A stretch of 64,000 nucleotides of DNA from Bremerella sp. P1 (GCF_028748185.1 NZ_CP118164.1:186001-250000); one strand, 5' to 3'. Numbered from the stretch's first letter, positions 18,083 through 27,983 are shown. Notes: a model not told the origin generated them from the sequence alone. Numbers and translations: made by a program.

Positions 18083-19107
18083 GGCTGCCTCTCCGCGGTT
18101 GCCTGGGTATTGCCGGAAGGAAACTTCGCCGTACGGTCCTCGGACGTCGTTGGCAGCGAGGACGGAGAGCCCGTTTGGGGAACCTGAGGCGGATCGGTCA
18201 GCAGATCCATGAATCCTTCATTCGTTCGCAGGATAATCGTCGAATCACTTCCGAGACTTCGCTTGAGGGCTTCCAGCGAACGCCAATACCGGTAGAACTC
18301 GGGATCTCGCAAATGAGCTTGTGCGTAAATCTCCGAAACCTTTTGCTCGGCGTCGGCCCGAATGCGGCCTGCTTCCAAACGGCCGTCTCGCAAAATCTCT
18401 TCGCTCCGCACGACTGCATCGTCGCGAATCGCGTTGGCATCTTTCTCGCCCAGGGCTCGCAGCTGCTTCGCTGCGGCTTCCCGTTCGGCTTTCATCTGGG
18501 CCAGGACGGCCGAGACATTGGAAGACTCGTAGGCAATTCGATTGATCCCGATCTGAAGGATCTGAATTCCAAACTTCTCGAGTGCATCTTGCTGCACGTC
18601 TTGCAGAAGTTGCTGTTCGATGCGTTGGGTCTGCAGTTGAGCCGAGTCGGTTGAAACCAACGCGGACAGATCGTAGCCGCCCATCCGCGTATTCTTGGCG
18701 GCGGTTACCATGCCATCGATCTTCGCGGACACGGCTTCGACACTTCCGGAGGATTGAAGAAATAGCAGCGGGTCGGCCACATTCCAGACTACAAATGTAG
18801 AGAGAACCACGTTGCGGCGATCGTGCGTTAGCGTTGCCGTGTAGGGCGTGTTGAAGACATGTTGCCGCAAGTCGACAACGCGGGCATCTTCGACGGGCCA
18901 CGGAAGCTTGAAATACGCCCCGGGTTCCATCAACTGCCGAGTTGGCTTGCCGAAGCGAGTGACAACCACGGATGTCCCTTCCGATACCTGAACGTAGCAG
19001 GGATAGGCCACCAGCAGAATGAAGATCGAAATTCCCAGACCAATCCGTACGAATTTCGTCCAGAGTGGTGCTGTCTGATTGGATTGATGTTCGATTGCGT
19101 TTTCCAT
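18079..19107 (-). CDS. HflC-like SPFH/band-7 protein
   Basis: An SPFH protein of 342 residues from the ATG at 19107. An in-frame TTG at 19128 directly behind the upstream stop would add seven residues. One membrane helix (IGLGISIFILLVAYPCYV) is followed by 'VQVSEGTSVVVTRFGKPTRQLMEPG', the canonical HflC opening, then the HflC-type 'EFGIQILQIGINRI'-like strand and an 'EREAAAKQLRALGEKDANAIR' coiled coil. The end (DPEFYRYWRSLEALKRSL, then STIILRTNEGFMDLL) is typical of HflC. It lies between two other SPFH genes, so this operon encodes three SPFH subunits rather than the usual HflK/HflC pair. Confidence 0.82.
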   Translation of the reverse strand: MENAIEHQSNQTAPLWTKFVRIGLGISIFILLVAYPCYVQVSEGTSVVVTRFGKPTRQLMEPGAYFKLPWPVEDARVVDLRQHVFNTPYTATLTHDRRNVVLSTFVVWNVADPLLFLQSSGSVEAVSAKIDGMVTAAKNTRMGGYDLSALVSTDSAQLQTQRIEQQLLQDVQQDALEKFGIQILQIGINRIAYESSNVSAVLAQMKAEREAAAKQLRALGEKDANAIRDDAVVRSEEILRDGRLEAGRIRADAEQKVSEIYAQAHLRDPEFYRYWRSLEALKRSLGSDSTIILRTNEGFMDLLTDPPQVPQTGSPSSLPTTSEDRTAKFPSGNTQATAERQP

Positions 19108-19128
19108 GAGATGTCTTGTACCGGCCAA

Positions 19129-20928
19129 CTAGGGGGACGGTGATGCGAGTGGTGGAATGACGGTAGGAGTTAACGAGGCATTGGGCTCCGTGACGAGTAC
19201 ATCCTGAAGCTGCGAGTCAATCACGTAGACTTGCCGGCCAGGGAGAGCTTTTTCGTAGGTATCGAACCAAAGCCGCGTTCGATAGGTTTCCGGGGCCGCC
19301 CGATAGGCTTTGCTGGCCTCGGCAAAGTGGGATGCTTCTTGGCCTGCCAGCCCAACCCGCTTGGCAGCAGCCTGCTTCGCGGACGCGACCAGTGCGGCGG
19401 ATTCCTTTTCCGCACCCAGGAGCTTGGCTTGAGCGTCGCCGCGTGCTTGAATCACCCGTCGCGCAGCATCGCTCTCGGCATTGCTGACATCCAAATAGGC
19501 ATCGGCTGCCTCGACAGGCGGATGCAAACTCAGCAAGCTGATATCCACTATCTCGATCCCCAGTTGCATGTCCCGAGACTTCTCGGTCACTTTGCTGGCG
19601 ATTCGCTGGGCAAATGCCTGGCGATCTTCGGTCAGTACCTGGTCGAGAGTCGCATTTTCCGTTTCTTCACGAAGTACCTGGTAAGCGACCGCCTCGAGCG
19701 TCTTGGCTGGGTCCGCGTGTCGCACGAGATAGTTTTTAAGTTGCTCGACGTTCTTGCCAACCTGGTAATAGATCTGAGCGTTGACAGCGACCAACTCCGA
19801 CTGGGTCCCCAACACCAGGGCGAACTCATTGGCGTGCGGTTCAGTCCAGAGCATCGAGCGCGGCTCGACAGCGACGACAGCCTTTTCATCCACCGGCTGC
19901 GAGAACCCTATTTGAAGTGTGCGGATCTCGCCAACCGATACACGTCGCACACTCCCAAATGGCCAAGGATACTTGGTGTGCAAACCAGGCTGGAGCGGTT
20001 CCAATTGGACCTGTCCCAATACTTCCGAGAGTGCCAACTGGTCAGGCTGTACGATCACAAGCGAAGTCGACAACCAGAATACAAGTATGGATACCAGCAA
20101 AGCTACCGGCGTTGCCCGGCGGAAGAATCGGATCGACCAGGAAGAGCGAAGACTCAATCCGAAACGTCGCTCAGCAATCTTAAACAACGTGTCGAGAGGA
20201 TTTAGCGAGGACAGCAGGACTTCACGAAAGAGCGAGTCGAGGGGGTCAGGCAACTCTCCCCGATCAGTACCGCTAATGCGTTCCAACTGGAACCAGGCAA
20301 TCAACAATCGCAGTACGCTCTCGCCGATTACGATGGCCAAATAGACATGAACAATGACGGCAAGCCACTGGGGAATACTCGCCAGCACGGACGATGCCAG
20401 CTGAGCCGCCGCAGCGAGGAACCACCCCACGCGAGCTTCGTGGAGCGTTAGTCTAATGGTCGCTAGATCGCCGGAAGGTTCTTCGGAAATCCCCTGAGTC
20501 ATCTTCCCCAACGCAGTCCACAGGCTTGCCATAAGCACAGCGAGAATCGCCGAGGTCGCGATTTCTTGCGGAGACAGTGGACGAGCGACTTCAACACGAC
20601 CGACCAGCAGTGACATGATCACGCCAATCAGTAGCACGAACATGGGGCCTGCCGTGAATATTGTATGCAGCGACCAGGCTTCGATCGATTTCGCTTGGCC
20701 CGATAAAGTCGATGCTTGAATCTCGATCGACCGACGAGTCGACCACAGCAGAACGACCGTCAACAGCAGTTGAATCCCCAGACCGCGAAACAGGGCCGAC
20801 TCACTATAGAATGCATAGCCAAAGGTCAACGCGGCACTAACACCAACCATCCACAAAAGCTGCCCGATCCAGGCACGAAGTTCAGGGGAAGGTAAAGCGT
20901 GTGCGTCTTGCTCAGAAACATTACTCAT
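19129..20928 (-). CDS. Multi-pass membrane SPFH protein
   Basis: The start is ATG 20928, which overlaps the permease stop as ATGA; the longer frame upstream is the shadow of the permease gene. The product is 599 residues. Residues ~15-300 hold about seven membrane helices of no named family. A SPFH domain then begins with VIVQPDQLALSEVLGQVQL and ends in an Ala/Glu-rich coiled coil (AKLLGAEKESAALVASAKQAA). It is roughly an HflK-type protein with an added membrane domain, and the largest of the three SPFH proteins here. Placed between the permease and the HflC-like gene, it may connect the transporter to the SPFH assembly. This is inference. Confidence 0.75.
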   Translation of the reverse strand: MSNVSEQDAHALPSPELRAWIGQLLWMVGVSAALTFGYAFYSESALFRGLGIQLLLTVVLLWSTRRSIEIQASTLSGQAKSIEAWSLHTIFTAGPMFVLLIGVIMSLLVGRVEVARPLSPQEIATSAILAVLMASLWTALGKMTQGISEEPSGDLATIRLTLHEARVGWFLAAAAQLASSVLASIPQWLAVIVHVYLAIVIGESVLRLLIAWFQLERISGTDRGELPDPLDSLFREVLLSSLNPLDTLFKIAERRFGLSLRSSWSIRFFRRATPVALLVSILVFWLSTSLVIVQPDQLALSEVLGQVQLEPLQPGLHTKYPWPFGSVRRVSVGEIRTLQIGFSQPVDEKAVVAVEPRSMLWTEPHANEFALVLGTQSELVAVNAQIYYQVGKNVEQLKNYLVRHADPAKTLEAVAYQVLREETENATLDQVLTEDRQAFAQRIASKVTEKSRDMQLGIEIVDISLLSLHPPVEAADAYLDVSNAESDAARRVIQARGDAQAKLLGAEKESAALVASAKQAAAKRVGLAGQEASHFAEASKAYRAAPETYRTRLWFDTYEKALPGRQVYVIDSQLQDVLVTEPNASLTPTVIPPLASPSP

Positions 20929-22499
20929 GTCTTGTCTCCCAAACAGACGACTCGGCACGATTGAAATTGATCGATCAATTCGGCTCCTCGTTCTCTTACC
21001 TCCGCATCGGTCAATTCGGCCTGAGCGAACTGTTGACGCGTCTTCCAAAGCAACTCTCGAAGGGCTCGGATTTCTGACGCCTGTTGAGTATTGGGAACGC
21101 CCATCCTCAGAACCCAACCCACCGGCATCCGAGCAGCCACCGTATCCCACTCGGCAAGTTTCTGTTGGGCAACATGCGTCTTGTTGGTCTTCACCGCGAT
21201 CACCGCGTCGGCGGATACCTTTTTCATTTGCTCGAACGATTCCTCCACGCTAGGGAAGATGGAATACATCAGCATGATGATTCCGAACGCGGCCACGCCA
21301 ATAAGCGACATGCCAACTTGTCCCGGCGTCAACTCGACATTCCAGCGACCAGCGGACGGTTTCGCATCGGTTGAAGAGATAGGATCTTCACGAAAGCGAA
21401 GCCCCCGGAACCGAACCACGATGCCCCACAACGCAAGGATACCGAGTAGCGTCGTGCCGGCCTGCATGATCAGGTCGGTATGGTTCAGTTGTTGACTCAA
21501 CGCCAGAGAGAACTGGCCAACGTTCGCATGGTAGGGGCGGGCCAGTGTATCGAGGCCGTGAGTTTCCTCTTCGTCACCAGGGGCCGGTGGGAACACGGAG
21601 TAAGTTCCATAGCTGACGGTAGTCGCCAGAACTAGTGTCACTAACAGGAGTGCCAGCGTACGCTGGATTCCCCAAACCGAACGCATCGCCAGCACGGTAC
21701 CCCCACACCACGCAACACCGAGCAGTTGCAGAACAATGGCACACGCAAACGCAAGGTGTGTGGAATGAATGGCTGACACCGCCATGGTGAACGTGATCGG
21801 GGTCACCATCTGCGGCCCCGTCAACACCATCGTTTCCAAAGGCCCCGTCGTATTTTGATACGAGAATATTCTTTCGAACGCCCCCGATGGAACCAGACCG
21901 ACGACCACGCCTGAGATAATCATGCCAAGCACGATGTAGACGATCGACCAACCCGTCACGATTTGCCCAGCCGCGACGGCGGCGTTCCAGAGTCTCGTTG
22001 TGCCGTTGGTTACCTCGGGAATGGAACTTGGCTTCCTGTTCTGGGGCTCTTCGAAAAACCGCCCGGCAACCTCGGCAACGACGACGGCGTAGGCGCAAGC
22101 AACCAGCAGAAATACACCACATTGCCAGATTGGCAATACGCTGATCGCGTAGAGAATCGACAAGGGGTTGAGCAGTGGAGCAACAAGCCACAGCACGGCC
22201 AAGTCACGACGTGGCATGCCCCCGTCGGAAAGTTCCTTCGCAAGCGGAATGACGCCAAGAGCACACACCGGAACGCATAAACAAGCTGCCAGCAAACGAA
22301 ACGTTCGCTCGAAGCTGCCTGCCGGTCCCAGCCACTTCTGCAATATGCTGTAGCCACCGCTGACGCGAATAGCCGCTGCGCCAAGGATTCCGATAAGTAT
22401 CGTGGCGGACGACTCCACGAAAATGCGGACCATCGTCATCAGTAGTGTAACCACCGACTGTTCGACCGAGAATGTGTGCCAGAAATCACCAAATGTCAT
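20925..22499 (-). CDS. COG0701-type (DUF318/ArsP-like) permease
   Basis: A 524-residue inner-membrane permease with two homologous bundles of helices. The conserved segment ACLCVPVCALGVIPLAKEL, then 'GGMPRRDLAVLWLVAPLLNPLS', identifies the COG0701 family, whose known member ArsP exports organoarsenicals; others are thought to move metal or metalloid compounds. The Cys cluster CLCVPVC in helix could bind a thiophilic metal. The last ~110 residues form a soluble periplasmic or cytoplasmic coiled coil (SVEESFEQMKKVSADAV...) that is unusual for the family. It begins three bases after the MoxR stop and overlaps the next gene by ATGA. The substrate is not known. Confidence 0.8.
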   Translation of the reverse strand: MTFGDFWHTFSVEQSVVTLLMTMVRIFVESSATILIGILGAAAIRVSGGYSILQKWLGPAGSFERTFRLLAACLCVPVCALGVIPLAKELSDGGMPRRDLAVLWLVAPLLNPLSILYAISVLPIWQCGVFLLVACAYAVVVAEVAGRFFEEPQNRKPSSIPEVTNGTTRLWNAAVAAGQIVTGWSIVYIVLGMIISGVVVGLVPSGAFERIFSYQNTTGPLETMVLTGPQMVTPITFTMAVSAIHSTHLAFACAIVLQLLGVAWCGGTVLAMRSVWGIQRTLALLLVTLVLATTVSYGTYSVFPPAPGDEEETHGLDTLARPYHANVGQFSLALSQQLNHTDLIMQAGTTLLGILALWGIVVRFRGLRFREDPISSTDAKPSAGRWNVELTPGQVGMSLIGVAAFGIIMLMYSIFPSVEESFEQMKKVSADAVIAVKTNKTHVAQQKLAEWDTVAARMPVGWVLRMGVPNTQQASEIRALRELLWKTRQQFAQAELTDAEVRERGAELIDQFQSCRVVCLGDKT

Positions 22500-22502
22500 G
22501 GA

Positions 22503-23483
22503 TCAACCCCGCGTCACGGGAACAGGAACGGTACGCAGCATCTCTTCAATGAGCTCCGCTGAATCGTCGAATTCGCCCGACAAGCGGACATTCAGTACTG
22601 GGTGCGCCATCTCTTGAATGTCGTCCGGCGTGACGAAGTCGCGACCATTCAAATGAGCCCAGGCCTGGGCCACACGCTGCAACGTCAATAATCCACGGGG
22701 ACTGACGCCCAGCGTGACTTCGCTACGGTTGCGGGTGAATTCGGCCAACTCGACCATGTATCGGAGCAAGTTCGTTTCGATATGCACCTGGGAAACATGG
22801 TTTTGAAGCTGTTGCAGTTGCCGCGGAGTTAGCACGGTCTCGACATCTGCTTGCTCTCGATCGCCACGATGGATGTTGGAGGCCAACATCTCGATCTCGT
22901 TGTCCTTGCCGGGGTAGCCAATACTCAGCCGCATGGCGAACCGGTCGAGTTGGGCTTCCGGCAAGGGATAGGCGCCGTGACTGTCGACCGGGTTTTGGGT
23001 GGCAATCACGAAGAACGATTCCGACAGGCGGTGGCAATGCTTGTCGATGGTTACCTGCCGCTCTGCCATCGCTTCAAACAGGGAGGATTGCGTACGCGGC
23101 GTGGCACGATTGATTTCGTCGGCCAGCAGCACGTCGGAAAAGACCGGCCCCGGAACGAACTCGAACTCACGCGTCTTTTGATTAAACATGTTGAAGCCAG
23201 TCACATCGCTGGGCATCAAGTCTGGCGTACACTGCACGCGGGCAAAGTCACCTCCGATCGCTGTCGAAAGTGCCTTGGCCAGGGTGGTCTTTCCCAGCCC
23301 CGGAAGGTCTTCCAGCAGGATGTGCCCCCGAGCCAACACGCAGGCAATTACCTTCTCCACAACGTCTTGCTTGCCCTTCAGGGTCTGATTTAACGCCTGG
23401 CGAATGCCGTCGATCATCGGCTGAAATTCGCACTCCCCTTCAGGGACAAGAACTTGCAGATCATTATCGGACACAGTTTTCAC
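22503..23483 (-). CDS. MoxR-family AAA+ ATPase
   Basis: A 326-residue MoxR ATPase with Walker A GLGKTTLAKAL, Walker B LLADEINRATPRTQSSLFEAM, sensor 1 VIATQNPVDSHGAYPLPEAQLDRF, and the typical C-terminal lid. MoxR proteins are chaperone-like AAA+ enzymes that usually work with DUF58 and transglutaminase-domain partners on cofactor insertion or envelope stress. Here both partners are the two preceding genes. The GTG start at 23483 overlaps the upstream TGA and has AAGGAG six bases before it. It joins the MoxR module directly to the permease and SPFH/metal genes, so its client may be one of those transport proteins. Confidence 0.9.
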   Translation of the reverse strand: MKTVSDNDLQVLVPEGECEFQPMIDGIRQALNQTLKGKQDVVEKVIACVLARGHILLEDLPGLGKTTLAKALSTAIGGDFARVQCTPDLMPSDVTGFNMFNQKTREFEFVPGPVFSDVLLADEINRATPRTQSSLFEAMAERQVTIDKHCHRLSESFFVIATQNPVDSHGAYPLPEAQLDRFAMRLSIGYPGKDNEIEMLASNIHRGDREQADVETVLTPRQLQQLQNHVSQVHIETNLLRYMVELAEFTRNRSEVTLGVSPRGLLTLQRVAQAWAHLNGRDFVTPDDIQEMAHPVLNVRLSGEFDDSAELIEEMLRTVPVPVTRG

Positions 23484-25777
23484 GATAGCTCCTTAGAAGC
23501 GGATGCTGAACTTTTCGGGGGAGGCGAATGAACAAACGTGGTGAATGCTTCGTTGCAAACACGATCGATTTCGCTATGGGAGAATGGGCAACTTAACGTC
23601 GGTGAATAAAGCGCCCAATTCGTGGCAGCGACAAAATCCTGCGAGATGGGTTGGCAGCACTCTTGAATCCAACGGGCAAACGTCTTTCCTTCCGGACGTC
23701 GGTGTCCTTGAATCCTCGCTCGCCACTGCATTAAACGTGCCGTCCAAAGGATTCGATTACGATCGCTGCCAAACCAGGCATACCGATTGGCCAGACGAAG
23801 AGCGATGTCTGCCAAGCGGGCGAATAGCACAAAGACGACGACAATCACGATGGCAGCAACGGTAAGTGGTATCCAATTGCTGACGCACCACTTGAATGCA
23901 GCCATGCAGGCAGCCTGAAGTCGCTGCCAAGGAGTCAGCCTCGGTGTTAAGAGTTCGTAACCGGGAGTGGGTTCGAGGGGATGCCATACTTTGCCATCCC
24001 AAGAGACTTCCACCCAGAAGTGAACGTCTTCCTTCGCGACTGGAGTTTGCCAGGTACCGGTATCAAAGTGCTGTGGATCCGCGTAGAATCCGCTCACCAC
24101 GCGTGACGTGTACCCCAATTCCCGCAGGAGAAGCGAGGTGGCCGTAGCAAAGAGATAATCAGGTCCCTGCTTCGTATCGAAAAGAAACGTCTCAACAGGG
24201 AACTCGATATCCTCAGTCAGTTGGCTATCGGACGCGTGTACGTATTCGCTTCGTAGATGATCTCGCACCGCCGCGACCTGCTGCCATCCAGGCTGCAAGC
24301 CGGCGGTTAACTGGTGAGCAAGCTCACGAATTCGTGGAGCCGAAGCCTCCTGGTCTGGAAGCGAAATGCTTTGCTGAAGCTTGCTGGTCGCATAGTCGCT
24401 GAGCAGAGTTGGCGAACTAACCAGGAACGACTGTACCCGCATGACCGTAAGCTGCGGAATGAAGTCCACGGTTATCCGAGGATGCCCATCGACTGCCAAG
24501 CCAAACATATCCTCTCGATCGACGTCTTTGATCTGAAAGCGTGCCAGGCGCGGAGGGGACGGAATGCGATCTGTCTTTAGATTGATGAACTTCAGGAGAT
24601 GCTCTTCGGTGGAATGGATGTGTTCCTCCGACAAGGGACACGAAATGTTGAACCATGGCACTCCCTCCTCCTTGATCAACTTCAGAGGAGGTTCATCGTG
24701 ACTGTCAGCTGCTTGTAGGTTGACGCCATCAAATTGATCATAGATGGTCGTCCGCAAATGCAGTGGCACGCGTCCTTTCACATAGAACAATGCCGGCGAC
24801 TTCTTATCGTCGAGGGACTTCTGCCGACGAGCCTCATTCTTGCGCAGCAGGCTAAAGTCGTTTCCCTTCGATTTGGTCGTCGCGACGCGTGAGTGGCGAT
24901 GCTCCATCTTTGATGGGGGAAGGCTGATTGCCTTCTGGAGTGTTTTCTTCTTGATCACCGGAGCGTCATAGGTGTCATCGAACACGTCGAATAGGCTCGG
25001 CATCTTCGACTCGAGAAAGACTTCGCTCTCGGTCGGCCCGAAGCTCATCGCATCTTTGGTACCTTGAACCAGGTCATCCCCATCACCGACACCACCTTGG
25101 GATCGCACATCGGAAACGCGATTTCCTCCGGAACTAGGCATGAATCCGGCCAGTGCTCGTGTCGCGTGGTTCGTACCTGCGATGCCAATTGCAGTTGCCG
25201 CGAGCAAAACGGCCAGACAGAACGCGAGCCCTACGGCACCGCGAGGAATTTCCGACTTCGTCCCCTCCGGAAACCTTCCCGCGATACGATCCCAGTACGA
25301 GGTCACTAGCCAACCCACGCCGAGCACTGCGTAAACAATTCCACAGATCGTCACCGACCAATAAACACTCATGAAGACGCTAACTGCCATCAAGGCCAGG
25401 CTTGTCAGCGTAGTCATGTTGGCGATCCGCCTCTCCGATCGAAACGGCAGAGACGCAATCATGAGGTTGCGTAGCGCGAGGGACACCTGTCCTTCAAACA
25501 GCTGACCTGATCGGGGAAACACCTGGTAGAGAACTTGTTCCAGCACGAAGTGACCGGCAACTACGGCAATCAGTAGCCCCATCACACGTGTGTCGCGTAG
25601 CGGCTCAGTTGGCGACAGGTAACAGGCACACAGCCAGGCGACCGCGGCTACCATCGCGACTTCCAACCACTGCCACCAGAAACCCAGTTCACCGTGACTA
25701 ATTGCCAACTGCACTCCCAAGGCAGCGGTTATCACCATCGCGAAATGAATTCTTTGGGTGAACTTGTCAGTTACCAC
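23480..25777 (-). CDS. Transglutaminase-like membrane protein (TgpA type) lacking catalytic Cys
   Basis: The start is GTG 25777, with GGGAGG six bases upstream, overlapping the DUF58 stop. The product is 765 residues. Several N-terminal membrane helices are followed by a periplasmic region, a transglutaminase-like core (~500-610) and one more membrane helix (WIPLTVAAIVIVVVFVLFA) before a short C-terminal tail. In active TgpA the core reads GxCxxFA; here it is QGPDYLFATATSLLL, with Asp at 540 in place of the nucleophilic Cys. The His (VHFWVEV, H586) remains and the third residue is Glu (LEPTPG, E602). It is therefore probably a binding or scaffold protein rather than an enzyme. It sits between DUF58 and MoxR, its usual partners. 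Confidence 0.8.
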   Translation of the reverse strand: MVTDKFTQRIHFAMVITAALGVQLAISHGELGFWWQWLEVAMVAAVAWLCACYLSPTEPLRDTRVMGLLIAVVAGHFVLEQVLYQVFPRSGQLFEGQVSLALRNLMIASLPFRSERRIANMTTLTSLALMAVSVFMSVYWSVTICGIVYAVLGVGWLVTSYWDRIAGRFPEGTKSEIPRGAVGLAFCLAVLLAATAIGIAGTNHATRALAGFMPSSGGNRVSDVRSQGGVGDGDDLVQGTKDAMSFGPTESEVFLESKMPSLFDVFDDTYDAPVIKKKTLQKAISLPPSKMEHRHSRVATTKSKGNDFSLLRKNEARRQKSLDDKKSPALFYVKGRVPLHLRTTIYDQFDGVNLQAADSHDEPPLKLIKEEGVPWFNISCPLSEEHIHSTEEHLLKFINLKTDRIPSPPRLARFQIKDVDREDMFGLAVDGHPRITVDFIPQLTVMRVQSFLVSSPTLLSDYATSKLQQSISLPDQEASAPRIRELAHQLTAGLQPGWQQVAAVRDHLRSEYVHASDSQLTEDIEFPVETFLFDTKQGPDYLFATATSLLLRELGYTSRVVSGFYADPQHFDTGTWQTPVAKEDVHFWVEVSWDGKVWHPLEPTPGYELLTPRLTPWQRLQAACMAAFKWCVSNWIPLTVAAIVIVVVFVLFARLADIALRLANRYAWFGSDRNRILWTARLMQWRARIQGHRRPEGKTFARWIQECCQPISQDFVAATNWALYSPTLSCPFSHSEIDRVCNEAFTTFVHSPPPKSSASASKELS

Positions 25778-27023
25778 ACCAAGCCTCCCGTCCTTTCGTG
25801 GCCCACTGCGAAAGCAACTGGCGAGCAGCGTTGTCATGGTCTTCGACACAAATCCAAGGTTTGACATGTGCTAACACGGCCTGCTTCTCAGAAGCTTCTG
25901 GCGCCGCTCGAAAACCATTGCTTCGCAGCACGATCGTCCGTTTGGTTGGCTTCTCGGATTGGCTGAGATCGGTAGCAACGGAAACCGACCAGTCGCAACC
26001 ATTGCTACTCCTTCGCATGACTGCCGGCTCTTTGGTTGGCTTGAGACAGGCCAGTCGATCCATGGTCCGATGCATGCTGGCCTGGGCGCCGGTCATCTGT
26101 TCTTCGTGTGTCCCAAAGTCCAGAACGACGACGTTGTGCTGTTGAACGAGCTCGGTAGCGATACTCGCCGCAATGCGGATAGCCCATTCGAAGGTGCTAT
26201 CGGGCCCAAACCCTTGATGAGAATTGCGATCAAGATCGACGTAGATGCGTGCCCGAGTTTGAGCGGAACCTTGTCGCTCCGAAACGATGAACCGACCATG
26301 CCGGGCAGTCAACGACCAGTGAATGGTGCGGAGCGAATCTCCCTGACGAAACGGTCGAACGCCGGTGCGTTCTCCTTCCTGGCCGGTCCGCTGATCGCTG
26401 GGGGACGTTACGCTGCGATGGTTGCCTTGTGGTAGTGGAAAATTCGACAGGCGATACGTCTTCGGCCAGACCGTCAGCTCCTGCTGGACCTTCACGGGTC
26501 GCTTGGCTTTCCATAGTCCAAACGGGAATTCGGTAACAATCCGAGGAGGAGCCTGCGGGTAGACGCCACGCTGGAGTGGTTGAAACCGCCAGACGAACTC
26601 GCATCGCGACCAACCGGGAATGCGGGCTAGTGCCACCGCGGCGTCGCTCGCCGTGTCCTCAACAAAGAAGCCATTTTCGATCGCTAATCCCCACACCGGG
26701 ATCGGCCAACGATTGACAATTTCGACTATGACTTCCGCCTTCTCCCCTTCGCGGCAACGACGCGTGCGGAACTTCAATTCGCACGAAACGCCTCGCAGCC
26801 CAACCCACGGCCACACCACGCCCAGCCCAACAACGGCCAGGATCGTCAGTAGTAGCACGTATCCCTGCGGTGTTACGAAGGTCCCCATGGCCAGTGCCAC
26901 AGCAGCCAAGGCCAGCAAAATGCCGATCGGCGTCTTCAGCCAATAGACGTACTTGTTCGCCCACGGCGTATAGTCACTGGTCAGCCAGGCCCAACGGCTG
27001 GCAGACGTTTGAGTGGTACTCAT
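25767..27023 (-). CDS. DUF58-domain membrane protein
   Basis: A 418-residue protein with two N-terminal membrane helices, a beta-rich segment (EGEKAEVIVEIVNRWPIPVWGL) and the DUF58 signature region FRQGDSLRTIHWSLTARHG, followed by a vWA-like Rossmann part (RIYVDLD, VVVLDFGTHEEQM). DUF58 proteins accompany MoxR ATPases and transglutaminase-like proteins. It is the first gene of the nine-gene block, with 297 bp of gene-free sequence upstream before the His-rich protein, so a promoter may lie there or transcription may read through. Its exact function is not known. Confidence 0.85.
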   Translation of the reverse strand: MSTTQTSASRWAWLTSDYTPWANKYVYWLKTPIGILLALAAVALAMGTFVTPQGYVLLLTILAVVGLGVVWPWVGLRGVSCELKFRTRRCREGEKAEVIVEIVNRWPIPVWGLAIENGFFVEDTASDAAVALARIPGWSRCEFVWRFQPLQRGVYPQAPPRIVTEFPFGLWKAKRPVKVQQELTVWPKTYRLSNFPLPQGNHRSVTSPSDQRTGQEGERTGVRPFRQGDSLRTIHWSLTARHGRFIVSERQGSAQTRARIYVDLDRNSHQGFGPDSTFEWAIRIAASIATELVQQHNVVVLDFGTHEEQMTGAQASMHRTMDRLACLKPTKEPAVMRRSSNGCDWSVSVATDLSQSEKPTKRTIVLRSNGFRAAPEASEKQAVLAHVKPWICVEDHDNAARQLLSQWATKGREAWCGN

Positions 27024-27320
27024 CCTGGAAATTCCTAAGGAGTTGGCGTACAGAGCTTGCGGACCAGCGCAGACTCAGGTGTCTCCGATATCGACGAAGA
27101 ACGAGGCGCAACCGCTTCGCCTGTCTATGCGAAGAGGTTGTCTGGAATTTGCTTTTGTTCAGAGAGATCGAACTAGGATTCCACTAGCAACAGACGCATC
27201 CCGCTGGGACGGATCGCTAGGGAGTTCGCCGTTCAATCCACATGAAAAGATCAGATGCCTGGCCGGGAAACGCATCGCGCGCATATTTCATCCCAGTTGA
27301 AGGATCATCTGCTACAGAGG

Positions 27321-27770
27321 CTAAGAGATAGGCGGTCCGCGGGGGGCCGGCACGCCCAAAAGACGCCAATTCTGCTGGGACGCCTCGCAAAGATAGAATT
27401 GTCCGCTGAAAACCTCTGTCGAAGTTTCCGGCGAATCGATCAACAGCGTCCCATGGTGCAGCACCGCGATGATTTCGCACAGCACGCAGTGATGCTCAAC
27501 GCTCCATTGCTTGCTGGTTAAATCCGCTTCGGATTCAACAGGCGTAGCCGCCACGGATCTGTGGCTATGATGGCCATGATCGTGACCATGGCTGCAATGA
27601 GAATGCTTGTGGGCAAGTTCTGAGGCATGGCTGTGGGAATGACAGCAATGGTGATCGTGGTGCCCCAGCCCAGGAATTGCATGCAGCAGCTGTGCTCCGC
27701 CGGACCCAAACAGGATCACAGCAAGGCAAAGCCATGCGGCAAAACTTCGGATTGAGAGAACTCGCTTCAC
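27321..27770 (-). CDS. His/Cys-rich secreted metal-binding protein 1
   Basis: A 149-residue protein with a signal sequence (AAWLCLAVILFGSGGA) followed by a dense His-rich stretch (HHDHHCCHSHSHASELAHKH, then HCSHGHDHGHHSH), a HHCVLCEII motif and a Pro-rich end (APRGPPIS). It shares its layout with the protein at 33327: signal, 'LLHAIPGLGH'/'ALHMLPGMGH', His tract, HxCxLC, 'GRAPPVSL'-type end. The two are paralogs. It probably binds Zn, Ni or Co in the periplasm. A TGCAA-N5-TTGCA palindrome lies 214 bp upstream of its start, and the metal/SPFH operon follows 298 bp downstream on the same strand. Confidence 0.72.
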   Translation of the reverse strand: MKRVLSIRSFAAWLCLAVILFGSGGAQLLHAIPGLGHHDHHCCHSHSHASELAHKHSHCSHGHDHGHHSHRSVAATPVESEADLTSKQWSVEHHCVLCEIIAVLHHGTLLIDSPETSTEVFSGQFYLCEASQQNWRLLGVPAPRGPPIS

Positions 27771-27983
27771 AAATTCTGTCCATACAGGTCGCAGCTAATC
27801 TGACCGAATCTCGTGGCATTTTGCTTCAGGTTGTGGCCAGTCGTCAATCGTTGTTGTGGTGGAGTTGGCAAAATTCACACACTCCTCACAACGCCATAGA
27901 CCAGCATTCATCGTTGAGCCATATCCACGACATTCTCTTGAAGTATAGTCCCCCAAATCCTCTAAAGGCAATAAACTCGCTCC

